DNA of 9,654 nt from an uncultured Alistipes sp. (GCA_937895825.1 CALBKP010000048.1:1-9654); one strand, 5' to 3'. Shown: positions 1 through 6,327, counted from the first letter of the stretch. Made by a program: numbers and translations. Notes: generated by a model from the sequence alone, not told the origin.

Positions 1-428
1 TCGGGTAGCAGTGCTTGCCACTTCTCAACAAGGACAGTGAGCTTGTCGGCAGTTGTGAGGTCCACTTTATTGATAACCACGATGGTAGGTATACCTGATA
101 GGCGTACCTTCTCGATGATGTCGGCCGAACGGTCGCTCTCCTCGACGGTGTCGGTGACGTATAGTAAAACGTCGGCATCGGTGATGGCTCCGCGCACGAA
201 CTGCATCATCTTCTCTTGGAGCTTGTAGTTAGGCTTCAGTATGCCAGGAGTGTCGGAGTAGACAATCTGGAAGTCATCGCCGTTGACTATACCCATGATA
301 CGATGGCGCGTGGTCTGCGCCTTCGAGGTGATGATGGATAGTTTCTCGCCAACAAGCTGGTTCATCAACGTCGACTTGCCGACGTTAGGGTTGCCGATGA
401 TATTTACAAATCCGCTGCGGTGTGCCAT
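1..428 (-). CDS. era: GTPase Era, N-terminal 142 residues (runs off left edge)
   Basis: Translating the minus strand from the ATG at 428-426 gives an open frame to the window edge, starting MAHRSGFVNIIGNPNVGKST. The GTPase motifs are all present and in order: P-loop GNPNVGKS (residues 12-19), switch I TT (39-40), DTPG (59-62) and NKVD (120-123). The segment around SKAQTTRHRIMGI is characteristic of Era. Era binds GTP and 16S rRNA precursor and assists 30S subunit maturation in the cytoplasm, at the inner membrane face. The family is about 295-300 residues, so this is roughly the first half, and the RNA-binding KH domain lies outside the window. The gene is divergent from rpoD. The start is well supported because the P-loop begins 12 residues in, as usual, and a promoter-like box lies about 30 bases upstream. 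The related GTPase Der is less likely, because the second G domain cannot be seen and the switch I sequence is Era-like. Confidence 0.93.
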   Translation of the reverse strand, partial: MAHRSGFVNIIGNPNVGKSTLMNQLVGEKLSIITSKAQTTRHRIMGIVNGDDFQIVYSDTPGILKPNYKLQEKMMQFVRGAITDADVLLYVTDTVEESDRSADIIEKVRLSGIPTIVVINKVDLTTADKLTVLVEKWQALLP

Positions 429-459
429 ATTGTGTTACGTTAACGTATATATTATCTTG

Positions 460-467
460 CAAAGATA
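460..467 (-). promoter_or_regulatory. Candidate -7 box of the era promoter
   Basis: The minus strand reads TATCTTTG, an exact match to the Bacteroidetes -7 consensus TAnnTTTG. It sits 32 bases upstream of the era ATG, which gives a short leader of about 25 bases. No TTTG or TTG is found at the expected -33 spacing; the tandem AATTAGTA repeats occupy that region instead. The call rests on one element only. Confidence 0.55.
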
Positions 468-476
468 CAAAATTTT

Positions 477-518
477 AATTAGTAATGAGTAATTAGTATA
501 GATAAATTAGTAGTGAAT
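477..518. repeat. Three tandem 14-base direct repeats between era and rpoD
   Basis: The octamer AATTAGTA occurs at 477-484, 491-498 and 505-512, exactly 14 bases apart. The six bases that complete each unit are variable but similar (ATGAGT, TAGATA, GTGAAT). The array covers the place where the -33 element of the era promoter would lie. It may be a binding-site array or only low-complexity A/T-rich intergenic sequence; nothing here decides which. Confidence 0.6.
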
Positions 519-589
519 GGTATTAAGAATTATAAAAAAATATCAACATCGTGAAACAAAACAATATGGTCGTACGTATATGTATGCGA

Positions 590-597
590 TAATTGTG
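590..597 (+). promoter_or_regulatory. Weak candidate -7 box for rpoD
   Basis: TAATTGTG differs from TAnnTTTG at one position and lies 30 bases upstream of the rpoD ATG, a usual distance. No good TTTG lies 19-20 bases upstream of it. This is the best match in the leader but a weak one. Confidence 0.3.
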
Positions 598-627
598 GAA
601 TAGAAGTTGTAAGAAGATATAAATTTT

Positions 628-1488
628 ATGCGTCAATTAAAGATTACCAAGTCGATCACCAACCGCGAGAGTGCGTCGTTGGACAAGTATTTGCAGGAGA
701 TCGGCAAGGAGGAACTTATCTCCGTAGAGGAGGAGGTTGAACTCGCCCAAAGAATCAAGAAGGGAGATCAGGAGGCTTTGGAGAAGCTTACAAAGGCAAA
801 CCTACGTTTCGTTGTATCTGTGGCTAAGCAGTATCAGAATCAGGGTCTTAGCCTTCCCGACCTTATCAATGAGGGTAACCTCGGCCTTATCAAGGCTGCA
901 GAGAAGTTCGATGAGACACGAGGTTTTAAGTTTATCTCGTATGCTGTGTGGTGGATTCGTCAATCGATTCTTCAGGCGTTGGCTGAGCAGTCGCGTATCG
1001 TACGTTTGCCACTCAACCAGGTGGGCTCACTCAATAAGATTAACAAGGCGTTTGCTCGCTTCGAGCAGGAGCATGAACGCACACCTTCTGCCGAGGAGCT
1101 CGCCAACGAGCTTGAGCTACCGAAGGAGAAGGTTACCGATACGTTGCGTGTTGCCGGCCGCCATATCTCGGTAGATGCTCCGTTTGCTGATGGTGAGGAT
1201 AACTCATTGCTTGATGTGTTGGTAAATACTGACTCGCCCAATGCTGATCGTGGCCTTATCAGCGAGTCGTTGGCTACGGAGGTTGACCGCGCCTTGGAGA
1301 TTCTTACGGAGCGTGAGCGCGACATTATCCGCTACTTCTTTGGCATCGGTTGCTCGGAGATGACCCTCGAGGAGATCGGCGAGAAGTTCGACCTCACACG
1401 CGAGCGCGTGCGACAGATCAAGGAGAAGGCTATACGCAAGCTCCGCCAGTCGTCGCGTAGCAAGCTCTTGAAGTCGTACTTAGGCTAA
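628..1488 (+). CDS. rpoD: Primary RNA polymerase sigma factor RpoD/SigA, Bacteroidetes type
   Basis: This 286-residue protein directs core RNA polymerase to housekeeping promoters. Region 1.2 begins near residue 16 (SLDKYLQEIGKEELIS). Region 2 spans about 50-125 and includes NLRFVVSVAKQY, LPDLINEGNLGLIKA and the -7 recognition and melting segment FISYAVWWIRQSILQALAEQ (102-121). Region 3 is about 133-210. Region 4 is about 220-277 and ends in the helix-turn-helix MTLEEIGEKFDLTRERVRQI (245-264). Region 1.1 is absent and the total length is the usual one for Bacteroidetes RpoD, well short of the roughly 600 residues of the Proteobacterial form. The YAVWWIRQSILQ variant of region 2.4 is typical of this phylum, whose sigma factor reads TTTG/TAnnTTTG promoters; several such sites occur in this window. 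The ATG at 628 gives the expected N-terminus MRQLKITKSITNRES. The gene is monocistronic, ends in a strong intrinsic terminator and converges on the decarboxylase gene. Nothing in the reading frame is broken. Confidence 0.97.
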   Translation: MRQLKITKSITNRESASLDKYLQEIGKEELISVEEEVELAQRIKKGDQEALEKLTKANLRFVVSVAKQYQNQGLSLPDLINEGNLGLIKAAEKFDETRGFKFISYAVWWIRQSILQALAEQSRIVRLPLNQVGSLNKINKAFARFEQEHERTPSAEELANELELPKEKVTDTLRVAGRHISVDAPFADGEDNSLLDVLVNTDSPNADRGLISESLATEVDRALEILTERERDIIRYFFGIGCSEMTLEEIGEKFDLTRERVRQIKEKAIRKLRQSSRSKLLKSYLG

Positions 1489-1509
1489 AATTGCATGACC
1501 GATAAATAG

Positions 1510-1548
1510 TTAGGGTTGCCCATATGGGCAACCCTAATCTTTTTTTTG
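1510..1548 (+). terminator. Intrinsic terminator of rpoD
   Basis: A perfect 28-base palindrome at 1510-1537 (half-site TTAGGGTTGCCCAT) is followed by TC and a run of eight T (1540-1547). It starts 21 bases after the rpoD stop. It is strongly directional toward rpoD. In the opposite direction the same hairpin is reached just after the decarboxylase stop codon (1558), but there it is preceded by A residues and followed only by CTATTTATC, so it may terminate that gene poorly. Confidence 0.93.
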
Positions 1549-1557
1549 TTCTGAGCC

Positions 1558-2964
1558 TTAGTGTGTAAACACCTTGCCGAGCTGTTGCTCTTGCTTCTCG
1601 AAGGCCTGACGTGAGGATGTGGGGTACTTCAAGCTGTTGAGCTCCTTGACCGCAGCTTCGATGTCGCGCAGAAGCATATCGGCCATATCGCGCGACATAC
1701 CCTGGCGCACGACGATACGCATAACGACAATGTCGTCGATGTCGCGCGGGAGGGAGTAGGCTGGCACCATCCAGCCACTTTGCTGCAGGAGCGCTTGAAG
1801 GTCGTAGAGTGTCCACTTTGCACTCTTGCGATACTCTTCGCTAAGACACCATACAAAGAGCGGGTTGACAACCTCCTCGGAATAGTTTTCGAAGCACTCC
1901 ATCTCGCCGATACGCTTATGGCAGTAGCGAGCAATCTCCATGGAGTTCTGCTGCACGCGGGTATAGCCCTCGCGGCCGAGGCGTATGAAGTTGTAATACT
2001 GGCCGAGCACCTGCGCTGCGGGGCGTGAGAAGTTAAGACCTACCTGTGTTACCTCTGCACCGAGGTAGTTTACCGAGAAGGACATCTCCTCCGGGAGCAT
2101 GCTCTTATCGCGCCATACGACCCAGCCTAAACCTGGATATACCAAGCCAAACTTATGTCCCGATGTTGAGATTGATGCCACCCACTTCAGTCGAAAATCC
2201 CACTTCGTTTCGGGGCTTACGAAGGGTAGAATGAAGCCTCCAGAGGCTGCGTCAACATGTATCGGAATGTTGTATCCCGTACGCTTGTTAAACTCATCGA
2301 GCTCCTTGTCCAAAGCCTCGATGTCGTCGTTGAGGCCTGTCCACGTAACACCCGCGATTGGTACGATGCAGATGGTGTTCTCGTCGCAATGTTTTAGCGC
2401 CTCTTTGGGACATAGCGTGCGCTTTTCGCGTGTGAGTGGCACCTGGCGGAGCTCTATCTGCCATAGCTGGCAGAACTTCTCCCATACCACCTGCATACCT
2501 GAACTCATCACAAGGTTAGGCTTGTCTGTTGGCTTACCCTCAGCCTCACGACGCTTGCGCCACCTGAGCCATGCTGCCACACCACCGAGCATGCAGGCCT
2601 CCGATGAGCCTATGCCGAGAGCACCGCTCTTCGAGTCGCCCTTCTCGGGTGTATGCCATAGGTTTGCAAGGATGTTGATGCAGCGACTCGCCATCACGGC
2701 CACACGTGGGTACTCCGTCTGGTCGATGTAGTTCATCGCTATCGCCTCGTTCATCAGTTTCGTGGCATACTCGTCCATATAGGTTGTGACGAACGTGGCG
2801 AGGTTGAGCCTCGGTTGTGTTTGTGCGTATGTCTCGTCTTTGACCATGCGGTAGGCAATCTCGGGAGTTGTCATCTCCTCGGGTATTGTCATTGTGGGTG
2901 CGGGGCGCACCATCTCCTCGGAGCCGTACACGGCAGTTGTTGCTGTTGAGTGTTTTGTGTTCAT
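1558..2964 (-). CDS. gadB: Glutamate decarboxylase (PLP-dependent)
   Basis: This 468-residue cytoplasmic enzyme converts L-glutamate plus a proton to GABA and CO2, which raises internal pH under acid stress. It is a full-length group II PLP decarboxylase. The GSSEACMLGG segment (119-128) binds cofactor phosphate, HVDAASGG (236-243) holds the aspartate that contacts the pyridine ring (D238), and SISTSGHKFG (264-273) carries the lysine that forms the Schiff base (K271). NFSRPAAQVLGQYY (311-324) and DIVVMRIVVRQG are further family signatures. The N-terminal region (ATTAVYGSEE then AYRMVKDETYAQTQPRLNLATF) matches Bacteroides-type Gad, supporting the ATG at 2964. The protein ends in VFTH, with histidine as the last residue. 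In E. coli GadB, a histidine near the end (H465) closes the active site at neutral pH, so a comparable role is possible here. No GadC antiporter, glutaminase or channel gene lies next to it within the window; its neighbours are rpoD and tRNA genes. Confidence 0.96.
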   Translation of the reverse strand: MNTKHSTATTAVYGSEEMVRPAPTMTIPEEMTTPEIAYRMVKDETYAQTQPRLNLATFVTTYMDEYATKLMNEAIAMNYIDQTEYPRVAVMASRCINILANLWHTPEKGDSKSGALGIGSSEACMLGGVAAWLRWRKRREAEGKPTDKPNLVMSSGMQVVWEKFCQLWQIELRQVPLTREKRTLCPKEALKHCDENTICIVPIAGVTWTGLNDDIEALDKELDEFNKRTGYNIPIHVDAASGGFILPFVSPETKWDFRLKWVASISTSGHKFGLVYPGLGWVVWRDKSMLPEEMSFSVNYLGAEVTQVGLNFSRPAAQVLGQYYNFIRLGREGYTRVQQNSMEIARYCHKRIGEMECFENYSEEVVNPLFVWCLSEEYRKSAKWTLYDLQALLQQSGWMVPAYSLPRDIDDIVVMRIVVRQGMSRDMADMLLRDIEAAVKELNSLKYPTSSRQAFEKQEQQLGKVFTH

Positions 2965-3015
2965 AAGCGTAAAAATTTAGATTCGTACGCCATTGCGACA
3001 CAAACTATGCCAGAG

Positions 3016-3023
3016 TAAAGATA
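3016..3023 (-). promoter_or_regulatory. Weak candidate -7 box for the decarboxylase gene
   Basis: The minus strand reads TATCTTTA, one mismatch from TAnnTTTG, 51 bases upstream of the ATG at 2964. There is no TTTG at the proper upstream distance. It is the best match in the leader. The rest of 2965-3121 shows nothing else recognisable. Confidence 0.3.
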
Positions 3024-3121
3024 GGTTCGGATAGTAATGCTGTTATGGGTTGTATGGGTTTGGTGGGCTCGATGAGGCTGAGTATCGCTGAGGACTTTGG
3101 TCGCCAGTACGTAGCCGTGTT

Positions 3122-3154
3122 AAAAACAAAAACAAGTGACTTTTTAAAAGTCAC
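3122..3154 (-). terminator. Intrinsic terminator of the tRNA-Pro(CGG) transcript
   Basis: On the minus strand a hairpin with stem GTGACTTTT/AAAAGTCAC (3136-3154, the inner A/T pairs partly forming the loop) is followed by a T-rich tract, TTGTTTTTGTTTTTA, down to about 3121. It lies 17 bases beyond the 3' end of the tRNA gene, and the T-tract shows it serves leftward transcription. Confidence 0.8.
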
Positions 3155-3170
3155 CTGCTAAATCACAATG

Positions 3171-3245
3171 TCGGGATACCGGGATTCGAACCCGGGACCT
3201 CCAACTCCCGAAGCTGGCGCGCTAACCGGACTGCGCTACATCCCG
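3171..3245 (-). tRNA. tRNA-Pro, anticodon CGG
   Basis: The minus strand folds into a complete 75-base cloverleaf: acceptor CGGGATG pairing with TATCCCG (one G-T pair), D stem GCGC/GCGC, anticodon stem CCAGC/GTTGG, loop TTCGGGA, and T arm CCGGG-TTCGAAT-CCCGG. The anticodon is CGG, which reads the proline codon CCG. C1-G72 and discriminator A73 are the usual bacterial prolyl-tRNA identity features. The 3' CCA is not encoded (CAT follows), so it must be added after processing. This gene lies 66 bases downstream of a second tRNA-Pro and differs from it at 8 of 75 positions. Confidence 0.97.
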
Positions 3246-3277
3246 AACAATCTTCTCTATTGTTGAACCCCTCTACT

Positions 3278-3306
3278 AAAACCAAACTCGCTGAATATCA
3301 GCGAGT
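3278..3306 (-). terminator. Hairpin with T-rich tail after tRNA-Pro(TGG), possible weak terminator
   Basis: A 9-bp stem (ACTCGCTGA with TCAGCGAGT, 3286-3294 and 3298-3306, loop ATA in the plus-strand reading) begins 6 bases past the 3' end of tRNA-Pro(TGG). On the minus strand it is followed by TTTGGTTTTAG. The T-tract is interrupted by GG, so this could be an attenuating terminator between the two tRNA genes or a processing structure in a joint transcript. Confidence 0.5.
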
Positions 3307-3311
3307 CATTG

Positions 3312-3386
3312 TCGGGATACCAGGATTCGAACCTGGGACCCCCTGCTCCCAAAGCAGGTGCGCTAACCGGACTGCGCTACATCCCG
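3312..3386 (-). tRNA. tRNA-Pro, anticodon TGG
   Basis: The minus strand gives a 75-base cloverleaf: acceptor CGGGATG/TATCCCG, D stem GCGC/GCGC, anticodon stem CCTGC/GCAGG, loop TTTGGGA, and T arm CCAGG-TTCGAAT-CCTGG. The anticodon is TGG, expected to read CCA, CCG and, through U34 modification, other proline codons. C1-G72 and A73 are present and CCA is not encoded. Compared with the neighbouring tRNA-Pro(CGG), the T-stem change G-C to A-T is compensated on both sides, as expected of a functional paralogue pair. It is the first tRNA downstream of the promoter at 3411-3441. Confidence 0.97.
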
Positions 3387-3410
3387 ATTGGTGGTTTAGA
3401 TTTCGAGGTG

Positions 3411-3441
3411 CAAAGATAAACAGAAAAAATCAATATCCAAA
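3411..3441 (-). promoter_or_regulatory. Promoter of the tRNA-Pro pair
   Basis: The minus strand carries TTTG (3441-3438), a 19-base spacer and TATCTTTG (3418-3411), an exact match in sequence and spacing to the Bacteroidetes housekeeping promoter. The predicted start of transcription, near 3404, is about 18 bases before the first tRNA. Confidence 0.82.
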
Positions 3442-3564
3442 AAAAATGTGAGTTTTTTTGTGTTTCTTCTGTGATTTTCAGATGTAATTAGACCTGTCAC
3501 CACGACAACTGGTAGTAAAACTGGGCTACAATGCGTTATTCTACTAAATGCCCCCGCTGTATAA

Positions 3565-3609
3565 ATATCAATAAAGGAGTGCACTACAAATGCACTCCTT
3601 TATTGATAT
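3565..3609 (-). terminator. 19-bp hairpin behind the lipoprotein gene, probable bidirectional-type terminator
   Basis: Perfect 19-bp arms at 3565-3583 and 3591-3609 (ATATCAATAAAGGAGTGCA and its complement) enclose a 7-base loop. The hairpin lies 40 bases beyond the lipoprotein stop codon. The GC-rich core GGAGTGCA/TGCACTCC is flanked by A-rich and T-rich stretches on both sides, so it could stop transcription either way. With no genes pointing rightward nearby, its likely client is the lipoprotein gene. Confidence 0.75.
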
Positions 3610-3649
3610 CTTAGTACTCTTTCTTAGATATGTTGCTGTTGAACTGGTG

Positions 3650-6070
3650 TTAGTTGTTGGGGTCCTTACCTGTTGTTACTATGAGATTAACGGACGAGTC
3701 GAGCGAGAACTTATCGTTTGGATCGGCAACAGTTGTTACTACGAAGGTGTATTTCGTATCGTAGTCACCCTCGAAGAAGTACTCATAGTCCCCTGACTCG
3801 CCACGTGAGACAACCTCGTCGTTAACCTTATATGCAATAGCGCCTTTAACCTCTTCATATTTCAGCAGCGTCAACTTTATATTCTTGTAGTCAATGATTT
3901 CGGGTCGGAAGGGGGCTATGTCGAGCTTCACAGGCTCACGCTCTGTAGATGTTGTAATCGTTGCAGGCTCAGATGCAGCATAGCGCTCCTCGTCGTCTGG
4001 TACAGCTACGACAGTAATGGTATACTCAGTGACATACTCGCCCGTAAAGAGGTATGAGCACTCCTCGGTTAATACGGGCATATCCGTACCAACGGTGACA
4101 GAGTAGCTTGCTGCATTATCCACAGCCTCCCACTCAATGGCGATAGTATTGAAGTCGGGTGTGGCTGTAACTTTGGGCGTAGCAAGCTGCACGATTAGGA
4201 TAGACTCGCCATCAACTGTAACGTCAGATGTTCCCTCATTGCGGATACCTCCCAACCATGCACCGAAATTCTCAGGAGCAACGTATGAGGTCGCTGCCTG
4301 TGTGAAGGTGTTGCCCTCGAGTGTGCAATTCTCAATAACAATATTTTTGCCCGCACCATGGAATGTGCCTACGAATTCGGCATTTGCGCGCTTAGCAGCA
4401 TTTGCAGAGTTTATAGCCTCGATGGTAGTGTTCTTCACTGCGCAACCCTTGATTGAGGTGTTGGGCACGATGTAACCGATAAAGCCACCTACGCATCCAC
4501 CATCCTCTGTGTGGGTAGTGTAAACATTGCTCTTGTCAACCGAGCAGTCTGCAACGTTAAGCTGATAGTTCTCGGCAGCATTGCCGATAAGGCCGCCCAC
4601 CTTGTTTACGCCCTCAACCTCGCAGTCTGCGACCTTGATATTTTCAAACGTACAATATCCCAGCGTAGTGCCAGCAAGAGCGCCTGCGTAGAAGTCGCCA
4701 GTGTGTGAGTTGCCTGGCTTAACAGTGGCACCCTTAATTACAAGGTTCTTAACCTCTGCCGAGTGCAAGATGCCGAAAAGTCCACCATTCTGACCCTCTG
4801 TTGATGTGAAGTTAGCGATGGTATGGTTCTGGCCATCGAATACAAAATTCTTACCACCCACGGCAACGCTTACGTTGTGCTTAATCTCAAAGCCGCCGAG
4901 GTCAATATCGCGCATGAGACGTGCTTTCATGCCGCGATAGTCTGACGAGAGGAGCGTGGCAAGCTGACCTGCTGTCTGAATCTCGATATAACCATCAGCA
5001 GCTGGGGCTGGGAGAGCCTGATACTCGCCATCCCATACGCGGATAATCCAATCCTCGTCGTTCTCGTCATTATCGAAGTTGTCGTTGATATCGATATTGA
5101 CATCTGACTCAACTGTGAGAAGATTGCCAATGATAGTTGTGAGGTGGTTGCGTTGCAAAGGTATCTGTGTGCAAAAGTCGAGCGACTTGATGGGGCGACC
5201 ATTTTTGTCGCTTACGTCCATGCGGAAGTTAAGCTCAGTCTGATCCTCCTTAGCATAGAGGTAGTCTACGAAGAGTGTCTGGTGCGTTGTCTTGGCATCG
5301 TAACCAAGGGTGTAGGGAGCATCCTTGCTCACTTCGAAAGAGTAGGTTAAATCCTTGGTCGTGGTATTGAGATCACCAGTGATGGCATTCAACGAGTCGT
5401 AGATAGGGTGGTTATAGTATGTAATCTCCACCTTATGGGGTACTGAACCAATGTTTAGCTCCTCGATGTCAGTGGTGATGACGCGTAACTTACCGAAAGG
5501 ACGTGTAAGTGTAAGATCCCTCTCAAGTTTTGTTGTGATATAAGCCGTCTCGGTAATGAAGTATGCATCACGGCTCTCATCCATAGCGTTCCATACCTTA
5601 GGAGTGATGTTCTTAAGGTCGTCAGTGTTGTAGTTGAGGCTCTCCACGGTGAGAGGATTATTATTATATTCACCATCAGCCACAAAGTCTGCCCAGATAA
5701 CGAAGCGGTACATGCGGTTAGGCACAAGGCGTGTGGTAAACGTTGTTGAATCGTATCGGTCAAGAACTTGTACCACACGAGGGATAATAGGAGAGTTGTA
5801 GTTCTCAAAGCCATCGGTTACCTCATAAACCTCCATGATGTAGCGTAGGTCATACTTCTCCCACAGTGTTGCTTGTTCGAAATTGTCGATAGCACCGAGA
5901 GCGCTGTTCATACCCGTCACGCCGTTTCGTGTAGAGTGGAAATCTGGAACATCAACAGACAATGTTACAGAAACTTCGTCATCAACGTTGACGGGCTTTG
6001 ATGCAGGTTCTCTCTGGCACGATACCAAGGCAAATGTTACGAGCATCAGAGAAAGTAGTAACTTCTTCAT
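3650..6070 (-). CDS. Surface lipoprotein: fimbrillin-like N-terminal region, GLUG-type beta-helix, two C-terminal FnIII-like repeats
   Basis: This is an 806-residue predicted lipoprotein of unknown function. Residues 1-17 form a signal peptide (MKKLLLSLMLVTFALVS) with lipobox ALVSC, so C18 would be lipidated. Residues about 31-330 resemble the fimbrillin-like/DUF6562-type modules of Bacteroidales (SVTLSVDVPDF, then YRFVIWADFVADGEY, DESRDAYF, and the closing IIGNLLTVESDVNIDINDNF); this match is from memory. Residues about 363-620 are a repetitive beta-helix with GLUG-like turns: GGLFG (429-433), AGALAG (462-467), VGGLIG (491-496) and VGGFIG (527-532). Residues about 629-711 and 712-803 are two related beta-sandwich repeats sharing Y.F.G.Y.T.YT..V and a closing TT. 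The architecture suggests display at the outer membrane surface, as an adhesin or a minor fimbrial or glycan-binding protein. No other fimbrial genes are visible. It has its own promoter and terminator, so it is probably monocistronic. Confidence 0.85.
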   Translation of the reverse strand: MKKLLLSLMLVTFALVSCQREPASKPVNVDDEVSVTLSVDVPDFHSTRNGVTGMNSALGAIDNFEQATLWEKYDLRYIMEVYEVTDGFENYNSPIIPRVVQVLDRYDSTTFTTRLVPNRMYRFVIWADFVADGEYNNNPLTVESLNYNTDDLKNITPKVWNAMDESRDAYFITETAYITTKLERDLTLTRPFGKLRVITTDIEELNIGSVPHKVEITYYNHPIYDSLNAITGDLNTTTKDLTYSFEVSKDAPYTLGYDAKTTHQTLFVDYLYAKEDQTELNFRMDVSDKNGRPIKSLDFCTQIPLQRNHLTTIIGNLLTVESDVNIDINDNFDNDENDEDWIIRVWDGEYQALPAPAADGYIEIQTAGQLATLLSSDYRGMKARLMRDIDLGGFEIKHNVSVAVGGKNFVFDGQNHTIANFTSTEGQNGGLFGILHSAEVKNLVIKGATVKPGNSHTGDFYAGALAGTTLGYCTFENIKVADCEVEGVNKVGGLIGNAAENYQLNVADCSVDKSNVYTTHTEDGGCVGGFIGYIVPNTSIKGCAVKNTTIEAINSANAAKRANAEFVGTFHGAGKNIVIENCTLEGNTFTQAATSYVAPENFGAWLGGIRNEGTSDVTVDGESILIVQLATPKVTATPDFNTIAIEWEAVDNAASYSVTVGTDMPVLTEECSYLFTGEYVTEYTITVVAVPDDEERYAASEPATITTSTEREPVKLDIAPFRPEIIDYKNIKLTLLKYEEVKGAIAYKVNDEVVSRGESGDYEYFFEGDYDTKYTFVVTTVADPNDKFSLDSSVNLIVTTGKDPNN

Positions 6071-6196
6071 AAGTTTATATTTTTATCATTATTATCTTTG
6101 TAACTTGCTAATATTTAATGAATACCAGCTGATTGCGCGGTAAATAATATGGCTGTTTTTTACCCCATGGTTGGTATACATGTACACTTAGCGTAA

Positions 6197-6228
6197 CAAA
6201 GGTACGTAAAAAAATAATAATCAACAAA
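6197..6228 (-). promoter_or_regulatory. Promoter of the surface lipoprotein gene
   Basis: The minus strand shows TTTG (6228-6225), a 20-base spacer and TACCTTTG (6204-6197), matching TTTG-N19/20-TAnnTTTG. The start of transcription should be near 6190, leaving a long leader of about 120 bases before the ATG at 6070. The leader contains a 29-codon open frame (see findings). Confidence 0.75.
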
Positions 6229-6272
6229 TAAAATCGTGATTTTTTACAACGAAAGCCATAAGCAAAATAGAT

Positions 6273-6305
6273 GCCCATAACCTTTGTACTCCGCGGATTA
6301 TGGAC
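6273..6305 (-). terminator. Imperfect hairpin downstream of the GH3 gene, possible terminator
   Basis: On the minus strand GUCCAUAAUC (6305-6296) can pair with GGUUAUGGGC (6282-6273) as 10 pairs including two G-U, followed by AUCUAUUUUGC. It lies 22 bases past the GH3 stop codon. The stem is modest and the T-tract short, so the call is tentative. Confidence 0.35.
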
Positions 6306-6327
6306 ATTTTTGCTAAAATAAGTGTGG

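Noticed and set aside
972..1325. 117-codon minus-strand frame within rpoD
   Set aside because: It is antisense to a highly conserved sigma factor and serine-rich as expected from reverse reading; no supporting start or promoter.
2099..2731. 210-codon plus-strand frame
   Set aside because: It is fully antisense to glutamate decarboxylase, which has unmistakable catalytic motifs; it has no family signature of its own.
3260..3451. Plus-strand 63-codon frame containing GIPGFEPGTPCSQSRCANRTALHP
   Set aside because: It is the antisense reading of the tRNA-Pro(TGG) gene; this peptide is a well-known false translation of tRNA loci.
3396..3796. Two frames on opposite strands both beginning MHSFIDI
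   Set aside because: The identical starts come from the two arms of the 19-bp hairpin at 3565-3609; neither frame looks like a protein and one is antisense to the lipoprotein gene.
6093..6100. Plus-strand TATCTTTG, a perfect -7 box
   Set aside because: There is no TTTG at the required distance upstream and no gene in that direction; it is likely chance in A/T-rich leader sequence.
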